Notes: generated from the sequence alone by a model not told the origin. Positions 30,735 through 43,259 are shown, counted from the first letter of the stretch. The stretch is DNA of 64,000 nt from Chrysophaeum taylorii (GCA_029834535.1 JAQMWT010000023.1:29162-93161); one strand, 5' to 3'. A program made the numbers and translations.

Positions 30735-32839
30735 GGCTAGCGCGAGGAGCGCGGCTTCGCCTTACGAGCGTCTCGTGAATTATCTTCTTGTAAACGCGGG
30801 TGATGATCGGTTCGGGAACTCGACCAATGCGCACAGTAAACTTGGGGACCAACACATCAATCTCGTGCGGAGCGAAATCCGTGACACAAGGAGTTGTGCT
30901 GGATGAGATCTTGGACTTGTCGGTGAAACTGCGACCGTCAACGTCCTTGTACTCAAGCTTGAGCTTGCGGTTCGAAGGGTGAGAGGTCGGCTCGAAATAA
31001 GCGACATCATCGTTCGGACCCAACTCGGAATAGAAATGCAGAGCAGCACGATCATTCTGGTAATCGTAAGGCTCGTAAACTTCAGCAACATAGATCTTCT
31101 TGCGCCAGTCAGAGCGCTTCCGGTCAGGAATCCGGAAAACAACAAACTTACCGTGCTGATAATCATCACGGAAGGTTTCTTCGGGTTTGCGGATGGCTTG
31201 ATCAACGATCGGAGGAACCATCACAGGCGTGATCTGACTAACATGAACACTTCGTTCTTCGGGCGGAGAGTCGAGAGACTCACTCCTATAAGTGACCGGG
31301 GAAAGGCGCCCCTTGATAATAAACGGTCCTCGCCATTCCGGTCGAAGCTTGTTCTGAAGGAAAGGAATGTAGAGCAAAACATGCGATCCTTTCTTGTATT
31401 CGACATCGACATGATCGGCGTTGTAAGCCAATCGTTGTTTATTCAAAGCTTTTTCACGAGCTTTGTGGACGATCTTCGTACAATACTTCAATCGTGCACG
31501 AGTTTCAGCGACTGCATCTGAGCGAGTCTTTGGCAACAGTCTTGTATCGAAATCCATAAGCGTATAATCGGTCGGCAACATCGGCTGACGGTTCGGGCGT
31601 AGCATAAAGGGGGAAATCTGCGTGCCTGGAATAAAGTTGCGTTTGTAGCAAAACGCAATATATATAGTGGGCAAAGTCGGGCCAATCCGTGATGTTCCGG
31701 CCCTGACGACAGGCACGGAGGAAGGCCTTGATAAATCGGTTCACACGCTCAGCAGGGTACGAATGGGCATGATAGGGGATCGAAGTTTGGTATCGCGTGT
31801 TGAAGGGATGGCAAAACTTGCGCATCAACTTGTTCTAACTAACTAACTAACTTCAGACCTCTCCCGAGCATGGGAGCCAGGCCGGACCGACAGGAGCCAG
31901 TCCGGAATCACGGGCCTGTAGACGAGGAGCGCCGAAAGGTCGGTCGGCGGAGAGTGACCATCAAGCTTGTCGCCATGCGACGAGGAGACCGCGATGTGAC
32001 TGACAACCAACTCGTCGATAACCTTCCGTCTTCGCCCCCCGGCCATACCCCGTCCCACTGCGGACGTTCCGGCTGCCAATCGGCCCGCACGGGAGGCGAA
32101 TAGGTGCCAACCTACGCCGGGAGGGCGGATGCCCTCGCAAGGCTCAGGATTAATGAGGCACCGTCCTCCATCGCAACCGCAGTCGGCGATCAGGGTAAGG
32201 GGTAACTTGTTCACGAACTCTATACCGTCGTCGGTACGAATCATCTGGGGCAAGTAGCCCTTGAGGAGGATGTTAATGACAAAAGATTCGAGAATGGATT
32301 CAGCAGGCTTATCTTTCAAAACATCCAAAATCAAGAAGTGCGAGAACGGATCGAAAAATTCCAGAAGATACGTCTCGGGACCAGCGCTGGGCAAATGTCC
32401 AAATAAATCCATGCATAGAACAGCGCCATCACCGTCGTAGACAGGCTGTTGCAAGAGTCCAGCTCGTTTTGGCTCAGGCGCACGAGCCTTCTGGCAAACT
32501 AAACATTCAGCAATGAAGACTCCGACTTCGTTCGACATGTGGGGCCACCAAATTCGTTCCTGGATAGCCTGGACAGTATTGTGACGTCCCATATGACCTC
32601 CGTTGACCGGAGTGTCATGGTAGAGTCGAATAATGCGTTTGCGCAACGTGGCAGGGGCCACAATCATCGAGTGCAAATCAGCAGAAATGCGGTAAATTAT
32701 GTCTTTCGCAACTTCATGTCGTTCGTTAGTTCGGTAAAGTCGCGACGTATGACCTTGGGCCATCCGATAGCGAATATCCTCGCAAGTAGCATCAGATTCT
32801 TGCTCACTCGCGATCTCATCGAGCGTCATATTATCGGGA
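30735..32839 (-). pseudogene. Integrase and C-terminal module of element D/E (SINE-interrupted)
   Basis: The frame 32829-32213 holds the H-H-C-C domain (L-Y-H-D-T-P-V-N-G-G-H-M-G-R-H; C-L-V-C-Q-K), the first Asp (M-D-L-F-G) and the second (R-T-D-D-G-I-E-F). The SINE (31836-32203) then interrupts it. The frame resumes at 31828 with P-A-E-R-V-N-R (catalytic Glu), a GPF/GPY block (W-R-G-P-F-I-I-K) near 31325 and the conserved C-terminal module at about 31170-30800 (K-F-V-V-F-R-I-P, W-R-K-K-I-Y-V-A-E-V-Y). A one-base deletion near 32840 separates it from the RNase H frame. Confidence 0.85.
31836..32203 (-). mobile_element. SINE-like element, copy 2
   Basis: 368 bp, flanked by AACTTGTTC at 31827-31835 and 32204-32212. 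The paralogous integrase of element F (near 56885-56900) has the site once and uninterrupted, a clean empty site. The tail reads (TAAC)n on the plus strand at 31836-31850. Confidence 0.92.
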
Positions 32840-34733
32840 ATTTATCAATATAATCCTTGTAGGCGGCTGCGTCCTTGCGGACCTGCGGCTCATCGCGCAC
32901 GCGGTTCTTCCGACGTTGTCTCGTAGCGTGAGACGCAGCCAATCTCATCGGATCTTTTTCGGGGTCTTCTTCCTCGTCTTCCGGCAGTTCGGTCGTGACA
33001 AACGACAATATAAAGTGACAGCCGGAGGCAGGAATTCCTTGGTCATCAATAGGTCGGGGAAGCTCTTGGAACACCAAATAAGCGTGGTTCAAAGGTTCTC
33101 CAAACTCGTCAGTCTCGATGACATGATCTATCGGATTGCGGGAGAGACAGTCAGGGATACTCATTCCCGGTGACTTTCCCGGCTTGTAACCAAGTTCAGG
33201 GTCAAAGTTGGCGAGGCGCATCGCCCAACGAGCAAGCTGTCCAGACGAGTGCGTCGCCTTACGTAAAAACGTCAAATTTCGGTGATCGGTCTCCAAAACA
33301 GTCCGGTGCCCTTCGATATAGGCTCGAAAGTGCTCTAGAGAAAGGATAACAGCCAGCAGCTCCAGCCGACGGGGCTCATAATTGCGCATCTCCTTCGGCA
33401 CGGCTCGGCTCCAGTATTCAATCACTCGTTCTTCTCGAGTCACTCTTCCTGCCTTGTCCTTGACTTCGACAATCTGGAAGAGATATGCTCCAAGTCCATC
33501 CTTGGAAGCGTCGGATCGGATCTGAAAGGGCAGATCATAATCGGGGTGGTAGACTCCTCTGGAATCAACCAAAGCTTCAATAATCGTATCCCAAGCCTTT
33601 TGACACTCGGGCGTCCACTCGAACTTTACGCCTTTGATACATAATCGTATCAGCGGCTATACAATCTTCGAGTAGCCCTTCACATATCGCCGGCAGTAAT
33701 TACTCATGCCGATGAAAGAGCGTATCTGGGTCTTCGGAGAAGTATTCGGCAAAGTACCTGGAATCGGCATCTTCTGCAGTGCTTCCAGCGTCTTCGGATT
33801 CGGCTTCAAGCCTTCTGGGGTCGAAATGTGTCCCAGAAATTCTATCTCATCCTTGAGAAGGTGGAACTTTGCGGTTCGACCGCTGTACCCTCCCTGTGCC
33901 AAATGACACATAACTTCGATCAAAACCTGTAAATGTGGATGAAGATCGTCGGTTCCCATCACAATATCGTCGACAAACGCAACGAAGTCTCGATACATCC
34001 ATTTCGAAAGGTCGCTCGCCATCTGCTTGCAGAAAAGTGCACCGACCGTCTTCACACCCAGAGGTAATCGCAAGAAACTATGAGCACCAAGTGGGCTAAC
34101 CATCGTGACAGCGTCTTGCGCTGCCGGATCCAGACGAAGGTTGTGGTATCCCCATCTAATATCAATGCATGTCCGCCATCGTCTCATCGCGAGAAAGGCT
34201 AAAGCATCATCTTGTCGAATGTTCGGCCAACTGTCATTGACCAATTGATCGTTGAGCTGACGTAAGTCAACTGCAGCACGGAACGCGTTTGACGTTCCAA
34301 TCTCAGCTCCTTTCTTGGGAAGCATCAACACAGGAAAGCCCCAAGGTGAGTTGGCCGGGCGAATGACTCCATCCCGACACCACTCACTGATCTGCTTGCG
34401 GAGACAATCGAGCTTCGCAGGCGTCAGTCGGTAGGGCGTCATCTTAATCGGTCGCGGATTCGCGTCTTTGAATCGTAGAGATACAGGAGGCGAGTCCACA
34501 GGTCTCATAATCGGGTCGAAAAAGGCCCAAGAATATTGCACACAGTGACGGAGCATCAGCTTCGCATCGTCATCTAGGTGCGGATTGTCAGGAATTCCAA
34601 GCTCCTGAACAACCCTGTCAACTTCTTCCTTGGTAGGAATCTTCACTTTCATAGCGCGGTGATCCTTGACATGCTCGGGAGTTTGCGGCAGCGGTGCACC
34701 ATCAGCATCGCGCGGCGCAACTTTCCATAGCAC
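32840..34733 (-). pseudogene. Reverse transcriptase and RNase H of element D/E
   Basis: The frame 34733-33657 carries the RT motifs M-L-P-K-K-G-A-E-I, A-A-V-D-L-R-Q-L-N, C-I-D-I-R-W-G-Y-H-N-L, L-P-L-G-V and the catalytic A-F-V-D-D-I (about 33975), then F-L-G-H. A TAG at 33657-33659 replaces the Glu codon of element F. RNase H follows in the frame 33572-32826, with R-S-D-A-S-K-D-G-L-G-A-Y, R-L-E-L-L-A-V and E-T-D-H-R-N-L. It copies element RNA to cDNA and degrades the template; this copy is inactivated. Confidence 0.9.
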
Positions 34734-36480
34734 ATCGAACTTTTCTCTTCTCGTATTTTAGTCTCACTTCCGGGTGGCTTTTGTTGATCTTCTCGCCTTT
34801 GACACGAACGCTCGGCTCACTCTTAATCTTCGGTTCCCGATCTTGCTCAGGATCTGGCGGAACGTCCATATTTGGTTGGCGGGGGGGGGCAGCAGAAGAA
34901 GCATGAGACGCCCCCGGCTCATCTGTTGCAGGCGGAAGCAAAGGCACCTCTTGAGGTTTCCATCTGGTGCGATCTTGGAGATCATCAGTCGACACCCATC
35001 TTACGACACGTGTGCGCGTGTTTAACAGCGGAACTTGTACGCGACGTGGTTTCGTCGATTTGCAAATAATAATCAAATGGTCGGTCTGCAGGACTCAGCG
35101 CGGACGGCAAAGCCTCACCGCTCAAGCGAACATCCTTGGTCACAGAGTTGTGCAGATCGAGTACCAATAAAGCCATCGTGTCTGGTGGCACGACGGACGC
35201 CAAGCGTTTCAACGAGGTCGTCCTGGAGAAGCCGGCCCAATCAAAATCAAGGGGCATCGTCAGTAACTCCGAAGTCATTATCAGATTCAGAGATCTGTAA
35301 TCGGAACGGTGCGGTCCTACGCGAAGCGGGACACGCGTAACGGTATAAGCTGCGTCTGTCGATGCTCGTGATGATCCTAAATTGTTCATCTGAAGTAAAT
35401 GCCGTTCGTCTGTGTGGCCAAGCGCAGCGGCGAACTCTTGTTGCATATTCTTGCAAGTCTTGGGAACTGCGCGTAAATGGAGCGGGTGGCTAGAAACCAA
35501 CAACCGCACGCGACAGCTCATCAAACTGGGCGTTATGTCGTGAAAATTGACGACGTACACGTAAGGGTGTAAACGCGCAACATAAGCAATAATCGAGGCC
35601 TCCTGCTCTATCAACCGCATGAAGAAACCAGCCATCTTGCATAATTTCATCGTCCAGTGGGTGGCGGTGACTCCCTTCCCAACATCTCTGGAAGTCAAGT
35701 TGCACAGAGCGGAGTGTACGCAGGGTGGCGACGCGATACACATCGACGACGACCATTCCGCGTGAGGTAAATAAGATTCGATTAACCGAAAGGTTGTAAC
35801 ATGGCGACCACAAAGCGTGTGCTGCACCACAGGAATGTTCGGAAAATTATTGCGGTGGATCTTGTTGGCGGTGTCCGAAGCATCGAGTGCTAACACGACT
35901 CGAAACGACGTCCCACATATTTCGTTGGCTCGTTGGAGACCTAAAGTGCTGCCTCCGGCTCCACTGAACAGCATCACCACCTTGCGATAAGTGATCGGAA
36001 GCCAATGAGCCTTTTCGTATCGGCGGCGGATCTCCGCTTCGGTGATCTCGCGGCACTTTTTCTCATCTTCTTCAGACCGTCGAGCGAAATCGTCGTCTCG
36101 CTTGGGTCGTTTGGGGGAGGACTCGTCCACAGCAGCGGCTGGAGCGTCCTTCTGCGCCGTGCTCAGCAACATCGGCGGGGGAGATTCGTCGCAGCGCGTC
36201 AAGTGACTAGCGACGGAAACGGTGAAGGAAAGGCTCCCCTTGTCGTACCCTTCTTCACATTCTTTCGTAAGCTCGTTGATCGTAGAAACGTTCAACTCAT
36301 CTTCGTACCGAACGATATCGCCAATTGCGAGAACCTCGCCTTGAGTGACGACCGTTGGCACTTCTTGCGTGGAAGTAACAGCCATGCGAGCAGATGACTT
36401 GTCGTGCTCTTCGCAAGAAGAACACATCCCTTCGACAATTCCCAACTGCTCGTTTTCAGCAAACGTAGCGACGAAGACCT
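34734..36480 (-). CDS. C5-cytosine DNA methyltransferase-like domain of element D/E, with PR-RT linker
   Basis: The frame 36445-34985 (486 codons) is open through the whole domain. Residues 1-95 finish the beta-rich linker. Residues 100-150 are charged. Motif I is V-V-M-L-F-S-G-A-G-G-S-T-L-G at about residues 153-166. Motif II is V-V-L-A-L-D-A-S-D-T-A with N-N-F-P following. Motif IV is S-S-S-M-C-I-A-S-P-P-C-V-H-S-A-L-C-N with the candidate catalytic Cys (near 35720). The motif VI equivalent is R-L-I-E-Q-E-A-S, with Glu but not E-N-V. Motif VIII is D-I-T-P-S-L-M-S-C-R-V-R. Motifs IX-X and the target-recognition region are not clear. A short Pro-rich linker (35076-34734) leads to RT. It would methylate cytosine in DNA, perhaps element cDNA or host chromatin; activity is unproven. 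Confidence 0.8.
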
Positions 36481-39003
36481 GTCCTCTTCCATGGGCTTCG
36501 ACAAACTAACCGGTAAATTGTAAGTCCGACCGGGCTCGATTTGTAGCGTGCGCGCAGCGTAAGCAACCACATCCTGCGCGGCTTCTCCCGGAGCTGGGGA
36601 GAGTTTGGTTGTAGAATGCCCCCGCGTCCTCAAGGCTACCGCTCGTTCTGGCGGCGGGCTGCGGAGATCTTTGATCGTGCTCAGACGAGCGTAAACTCGA
36701 GTCTTGACCAGGTCGAGACTCTGCCGAAAGGCGTCGTGTTGATGATTGTAAATCGGCACGGTTATCGGGTCTCGATCGTAAACAGATCGAAAGGTCGCGA
36801 TGGGTGCATCGACTCGCTCACCCTCGACTTTAATCTTCCTGCGTCCGTAGACGACTTGGGTTCAATAAAAACAGATCCGATCGTGGGGGTAGTCCACGAC
36901 GACTCCTAAAACTCGGATATCGCGCCCTCCCAACAGTAAAAGATAATTGGTATCGGCCACAATAGCGACAATGGGGGCAGCGATGTCGTCGGCGAGGGCA
37001 ACCCGGATCGCGATCCAACGATAGATCGTCGTCGTATTCAACCCCGATCCGCACAGCTTGCGCTTAATCGGAAGCTCGCCTTCATCGAAAATCAACTTAT
37101 CTTTGGCCAACATTCTGACCATTTCGCGGCAAATATAAGAAGCATCTGCCATTCCATCAACACCGATGGTCGTCGAGAATTTCGGTCCGTCACGATCCCT
37201 GTAGATGTGACAGGCCATAAACGTAAGAGCATCCGTATCCAAACAACTAAGGGTAACCAACTCATCATCGATAGTCTTGCCATCTCGCGGCGTTAACGAA
37301 GTGTGAGAACAGTGGGCTCTGACTCGCTCGTCGCCGGGGTTGGACATCGACACCGCGGCTTGACTTCTCGTATCATCTGTCGTCGGCGTCATCGACGCAG
37401 CGCTCGCGGCAGCCTCTTTATCTGGTGGCTTCCGCTCTTCCTCCTTGACAATCTAGGAGGGAATCAGTGCTGGTAGGGGATCCCGATCTTCGGCGTTCTC
37501 GGAAGCAAATGACCTCTCCCATAACTCGTTCATTTCGTCTTTCCAGAATGCATCCGCACATTCATTCGTCATCGGTTGATCGTCACAGTCGGTGCCGATA
37601 GGTTCCATGTCGGCTGCGGCTTCGATTCCGTAGCTGAGCGGTCGTTCTGGTGGCTTCTTTAGCAAGAAGCTCCGAGTTCTCGTCCACCAATCCTGCAGGT
37701 TCCACGTCGGCTCATCTTCGTCCCAATCGAGAACGCTGCTAATCTTCTTCTTACATCCATCTTCTTCGGTCGGGTTCGGCTCGACTCCGACAACGCCGTC
37801 ACTGCTCTCTTCTTCTGGCGGTGACAAATCCAGGCATTGCTCAACTGGAGAAGCGTCCCTTTCGTCTTCGGACTGTGCACGTAGCTTCTCGTCCGACGCA
37901 TTATGCGATTTCGCATCCTTTTCTTCCGGCGGCGTGTCCGTGGCTCGATCCGTCGCAACCGAAACCGTTTCGGGGGGGTCCGCAGGAAAATATGCCGTCG
38001 TCCCCGACGTCGACTCTATCGTAAGATCGTCGTATGCACCACTCGCAATGGTCATCGTCTCATCTGTCGAATGATCATCCGTGCTATCGCTGCAGAAATC
38101 CATGTCTGGCTCACTGCCAGTCCGGTCGCCAAAGGTCATCTCGGAGGGATCCAAAGACAAGCCGATAGCGTCGAGGGCGTCCTCGTCAAAAACAAACGGT
38201 GGGTCGTCCTTCGACGACTCGTCAAGTAACGTAATCGAGGACACTGGTTCACACGGTGCGGCTTCTTCGTCTTCCGAGTCCGAATCGTCTTCCCAGTGTC
38301 GTGGAGCTTCGAGTTCATCGCTCGACTCTTCGAGTTCATCGCTCGACATCTCCTCATAAATCCGCGCCAAAGGCCGACGATCGGTCAGCACTTCGTTGGG
38401 TGGCTCGTCCGGCTGTGGGCGAGCAAGATCTTCGAATGCGGCCGCGGCCAAAGCGTCGGCGGCGTCGTCGGAGCGGGTGTCCGTGTTCGGGTACATCCTC
38501 ACTCCTAATGGTAACTGTTGACCGCAAGGGGTCGTAAACGCGAACGCATCGCTCAAAGAACCCAAATTATATTGGTAACGGCCTCCGTCGTATTCGTCGT
38601 CGCGCGATCGGCGTCGTCTGTGCCGGCGCGAACTTCGACTGGGGCTCTTGTTATCTTTGTCTCTCTCTGGCGTCAGTTCGGCAGGTCCTAGTATCTCTGG
38701 ATCGTCCCTGTAGGCGACTGGTGCTCCCAAGCCTATCCGAACTGCCTCAATCGTCTCGTCTATCGAAACATCGACACATGCGTCGTCTTCTTGCCAAAAC
38801 TCCGACCAAGCGTAAATTAACTCACCTTTGGCGAATAAATCCATGCCTCGGGGTCGGAATCGCACTTCTTTCCGCTCTGGCGGTTTCTTCCTCAGGAAAC
38901 AGTGAGCTCGCATCCATATCGTCGGTACGCTCATCTTCCTCTTATCCATGCTGATCGTCCCATCCAAATTCGATTCTGGGCGGCAGCTATACTCATCCCT
39001 CAT
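36481..39003 (-). pseudogene. Gag C-terminal, acidic and protease region of element D/E
   Basis: The frame 39003-37453 (516 codons) starts at the element G insertion point; its Gag context continues at 48113. It has a short RS/RR tract (near 38620), F-T-T-P-C-G-Q-Q-L-P, and a long acidic stretch. An in-frame TAG lies near 37455. The frame 37392-36862 contains the retropepsin-like domain (T-I-G-V-D-G-M-A-D-A-S-Y-I-C; V-A-I-V-A-D-T-N-Y). The linker start is at 36759-36490 in another frame. Here L-D-T-D-A replaces the L-D-T-G-T of C and F. Confidence 0.7.
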
Positions 39004-39205
39004 TAGAGAACATTAAAAATCACTGTGCCTCTGGTAGAGAATGATGGCAGTGGTAGTGCTGCCTTTCGTCCTGTCCTCTAACGACACAAAGAGCAGCACG
39101 GTGTGCGACACAGCGATTTAGTGGTTGTAAGTGAGAAAGTGTGGTGGTTAAGGGGGGTTAAGGGGGGTGGGGGTTCCTAACCCTAAATGGAATTTTCTAT
39201 CTCTA
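39004..39205 (-). repeat. 3' LTR of element G
   Basis: Matches 47914-48108 and, inverted, 12766-12950. The bases just inside (39206-39215, CGCCCTCGCA on the plus strand, so TGCGAGGGCG on the element's strand) are purine-rich, as expected for a polypurine tract. Confidence 0.82.
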
Positions 39206-41727
39206 CGCCCTCGCAGAATGAACTCGGTGATGAGCGAAATCTGGGACAAACAAAACAAATGTCTGGCGAGGGACACATGGATGTCGAGTCGTGAGGAGGC
39301 GTTGAAGGAAAGTGTGCGAAGTGCATGAGCGAGATAGAGGAAAACGAAACGCAGGTAGTGTGTGAAGTGAGAAAGGAGAAAGAGAGGATGATCAAAGAAA
39401 GGAAAAAGCTTCGATCGTGAGTAAGAAGGAAAGTGGAGGAAGCTGCGAAGTAGGCTAACGATGAAGTATGGCGAATGTTGTGCGAGAGATCAGATCGTCA
39501 TCTTGCTCGGTGGCTAATGATATAGGGGACGGTGTGTGTCGGTGGATAACTCCTAAGTGTCTGGGGGAGCATCTGAGTAGAGCGGGGGGTCTAACGAATA
39601 ACAACAGGCGGGATCATGGGTCAGGCAGTCGGGAATTGTGCAGCAGACCAATGGTTGATCGAAAGGCGAATAATGAGAGTGGCCGTAGGGATGAGATGCT
39701 ATTGTGGCTAATGGTGGGCTAGTAAAGATTTGACGATGTGACGGAGCGCCAGCGTGATCCCATGAAGAGATATGACCATTTAACCAAATCGGTTTCGACA
39801 TGGTAAGGTGATCGTCGTAATGAGAGCGAGCAAGGCGGTGCTGTTTCTGGAAGATGAGAGAACCAGAATTGCCTGTCACATACGTGTCAAAGCTGTCGTC
39901 CTGAGTGTAGCGTGGGACAGCTGAAGCTAGGCTATGAGCGTCTAAAATAATATGCGGATAATCGTAGCGCGATGAGGACATCGGGATAAAGTTGTCTGGG
40001 GATGGCCATAAATACGAAAACTATAAATTTGCTGTAGCTTTGGGTTCGTACTCTAAATTTGCTGTAGGTTTGGGTTCGTAGTCTCGTGTACGTAGCCAGT
40101 TGCTATCATCAAAAGATGATTGGGCGGAGACTGAGGTTTGCGAGTGTATCGCGTATGATGGTGGGTACAGGCGTGTGTCCTGTGCTGACGCGTCGGTGCC
40201 CTGTGCAGAAAATGCAGAAGAGTTGGGCAACACAAGAGAATGCCTGAAGGCGATGGACTGCTTGAAGATAGTGTCCGTGCCAGGGGGAGAGTTGACTTCG
40301 AAGGTATGGTCAAAGCCGCATCTTTTGTGTTCTGTTCGATAAAGTAATCCTGAACTGTGACAATCGACTGATCTATTCATTTCATGTCTGGAGTCGTTTT
40401 CATCAGAATCAAACGAAACGTTTTCACCAGAATCAAACTTCCCTTGATGTACAAGCGCGAGGGAGCGTGGTGCGTCCCTGGTGAATCGTGCAGTGACTGA
40501 AAGGGGAGACATTCGACAGAAGGGTGTTGTCGATATGCGAGAGCTGTACAGTATACAACGTGTAGGGAGCGTATGTTTCAAGAGAGGATTGATCTGTGGA
40601 CGGGGGATGTCCGAAGAATGAACATGATGTGAGGTCCTGTCCATAATGCGAGAACTGTCCGATGATGAGTCATGCGATACTGTGACTAGCAGCGAGTGTG
40701 TGGGAATGAAGAAGTGAATAGTCATGGCAGTTAACTTCCCTTGATTCGTAACACAACTGGGTGGGGCTAGCGGTGTGCGGCAGTGAGATGCGGTGGAATG
40801 CTTAGAGCAGAGCGCGTGTCCAACCTGTGGAGATTGGGGGTTATCCTCGCGGGTGCTACGGAAAGCGTCGGCTGGGTGCGAAACGCAATGGCGGCTGTTG
40901 GGCTCAGAGTTCTGCAAGATGGAACCTGCAGTGCGAACGGAGAGGAGCGAACCGAGTGCGTCATAAGAGCGTAATACGCTGGTGCTGTCTGAGCTGTGTC
41001 CGAAGCATGATTCCGATAACAATGTCGACAGATGCGAGATATGATCAGAACTGGACGAGGATTTCGCGTGAAGTTGTGTTGTAACCGAACCATAGTGGTG
41101 CAGAGCTTCAACGTCAAGCATAGTGCTGGGAGGGACGTGAAGAGAGATGAGTAAAGGACTCTGCGTGCGGCTATCATTTGGTGGCGGGCATTTATTTCGC
41201 GAGACTAGCGATAACTGCGAAGTGTGGCGTTGGCGTGACTGAACTTCGTTTGCATATGGCAGCATGCTGGATAAAATCGAGCGAGGGTGGAATGCCGAAA
41301 CTTGAGAGGTCTGACCTGCGAGAGATTGACGGAAGAGCGTGGGAGGCTCTGAATTGCATTGATGACGGAACTTAGTGTCATCACAAATCGTCGGGGATTT
41401 GATCGTCGGGAGTCGCGTTGAAGCGGGGAGGAACGACGAATACTCATCAGGTCTTGGCGTGTGACGGAGGTCCTTAGAAAGAGGGACTTCGGTACGTGCC
41501 TTGAATTGTGTTCCGATGTAGCCAGAGTAGCCATAGGAGGCATGACTGATACGAATCGAAACGAATCTTGTCGTCGGTGGAATACTAATGCGCCCTCGTA
41601 ATTCGAACTGGGTGGAATCTTCGAATTGCCGGTGAGACCGAGAGACCATGATTGCGAGCGCAGAGCCGGGCGGCGGTCGGAGGAGGTGCTTCAGCGGTGG
41701 CCGAGACGACAGTGTTCTGCGTATCAT
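39206..41727 (-). pseudogene. Element G coding tract, C-terminal part
   Basis: The main frame is 41727-40021 (568 codons), rich in Ser/His/Thr. It ends with a short tandem repeat Y-E-P-K-P-T-A-N-L / Y-E-P-K-A-T-A-N-L encoded at 40024-40082. Similar composition continues at 39981-39553 (142 codons) and onward to the LTR, broken by stops. Near its start is F-E-L-R-G-R-I. No family is recognised. The strong strand bias of open frame over kilobases argues that it was coding. Confidence 0.5.
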
Positions 41728-42830
41728 GAATCAAAAGGTGTTTGTGCATCGTACAGTGCGACAAGCGAGCGTGCGTCTCAGTTGACTGTGAGTGTACCAG
41801 GGGTGTGGCGCAATGTTCGTAGTGTAAACCGAGAGGGGCGGTGAGCGTGCCGTCGCGAGTGCATAGGAGCCTGTGCGGTGTCTGGGCTTTAATCGGAATA
41901 TGACATATGACGTCATACAAAGCGATGGGAGCTGAATCAGACGTGATGGGACTGGCTAGTAGTGCCGGGAGCAGCATGTCGGGGGTGGCGCTCAGAGATG
42001 AGGGTGGAACGCAGTCCACTTCTATCTTGGTTGCCGTGTGTCGCGGTACTATGGGCGTAAACAAAGGACACGAAGTAAATGCTTGTGTCCCAAGCGAGAA
42101 TGCGGTTATGGTCGCATGGGGAGGTTTCATTTTGTCTCTGCTGCAGTCAAATGCTTTGGAGGAAACCAATGGAGAAACCATGAGCACATGGGTGGCGTCT
42201 GGTGGCCAAAGTTCCTGTGGGAGTGGTTGAGGTGACTCCAAAGTAGGATTCCTTCTTGGGTATGACTCAAGCGTTGCAATGAGTTCATGCTCGAGATCAT
42301 AGTCGTCCATTAGATGACCTGAGGTGGTCGCGAATGAGCGATACGTCGACCTGGTGTCAGGGAAGACCGAGGTGGTGCAGTGACTTGACTGGCTGAGGTA
42401 GCCGTGCTGGTAAAATTTCAGCGGGTGCGCATAACTCCGCAGAGTGCCGACATTGGCTTGTGCCTGATCTGCGGTCGTGCAGGGAGGCGAAATCGTCTGT
42501 GCTAATACGGATTGCAGCGACAGGGAAGGGTCAGGTGCCTGGGGGGCTGAGAGGCGGCCTTTGTCTTCCAGAGGCGAAGGGGTCAAGCAGAGCTGTAGCT
42601 TCGTCTCGTCGTGATCGGATAGGCGCAATGAGGCTGTGCGCATGATCGTGGTGCGCTTACCTGTGTTTTCATGATGTACCTTTGTGTCCTTTGATGGTGC
42701 TTCTGCGAGCGGGACATATCTTAAGGATTGGTCCATCGGATGGGGTGCATCAGCTATGAATGAGACAGGTGCCAGTAGGAGTGCAAGGTCAGGTGACAGA
42801 GCGTTTGCGTGGTCGAGTAATTGATCGTTG
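41585..42830 (-). pseudogene. Element G coding tract, third segment
   Basis: The frame 42736-41585 (383 codons) extends upstream to the SINE fragment at 42831-42885. It is Ser/Thr/Pro/His-rich with no recognised domain. Its last part overlaps the next frame near 41700, implying a frameshift. Confidence 0.5.
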
Positions 42831-42885
42831 CCTGTCCGGCCTGGCTCCCATGCTCGGGAGACGTCCGAAGTTAGTTAGTTAGTTA
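42831..42885 (+). mobile_element. SINE-like 3' fragment
   Basis: 55 bases matching only the 3' end of the SINE family (the CTCCC-ATGCTC-GGGAG hairpin and the TTAG tail). The full copy 4 is inserted just after its tail. Confidence 0.7.
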
Positions 42886-42893
42886 GGACCGGA

Positions 42894-43251
42894 CCACCCT
42901 TACCCCCTGGGTTGCGATGGAGGACGGTGCCTCATGAATCCTGAGCCTTGCGAGGGCATCCGCCCTCCCGGCGTAGGTTGGCACCTATTCGCCTCCCGGG
43001 CGGCCGGTTGGCAGCCGGGACGTTCGCGGTGGGACGGGGTATGGCCGGGGGGCGAAGACGGAAGGTTATCGACGAGTTGGTTGTCAGTCACATCGCGGTC
43101 TCCTCGTCGCATGGCGACAAGCTTGATGGTCACTCTCCGCCGACCGACCTTTCGGCGCTCCTCGCCTACAGGCCCGTGATTCCGGACTGGCTCCTGTCGG
43201 TCCGGCCTGGCTCCCATGCTCGGGAGAGGTCTGAAGTTAGTTAGTTAGTTA
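42894..43251 (+). mobile_element. SINE-like element, copy 4
   Basis: 358 bp, flanked by GGACCGGA at 42886-42893 and 43252-43259. It reads 5' to 3' on the plus strand and ends in (TTAG)n. It lies directly behind an older 3' fragment of the same family, in the same orientation. Confidence 0.85.
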
Positions 43252-43259
43252 GGACCGGA

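Noticed and set aside
39004-39205. 190-bp repeat considered as a MITE
   Set aside because: It has a short TAGAGA inverted terminus, but two direct copies bound a 9-kb unit with a shared 5-bp duplication, which fits LTRs better.
42948-43244. Open frame of about 100 codons repeated near 17565, 31870, 42948 and 53048
   Set aside because: It is the translated SINE sequence itself. It moves with the SINE, is framed by target duplications and shows no protein family.
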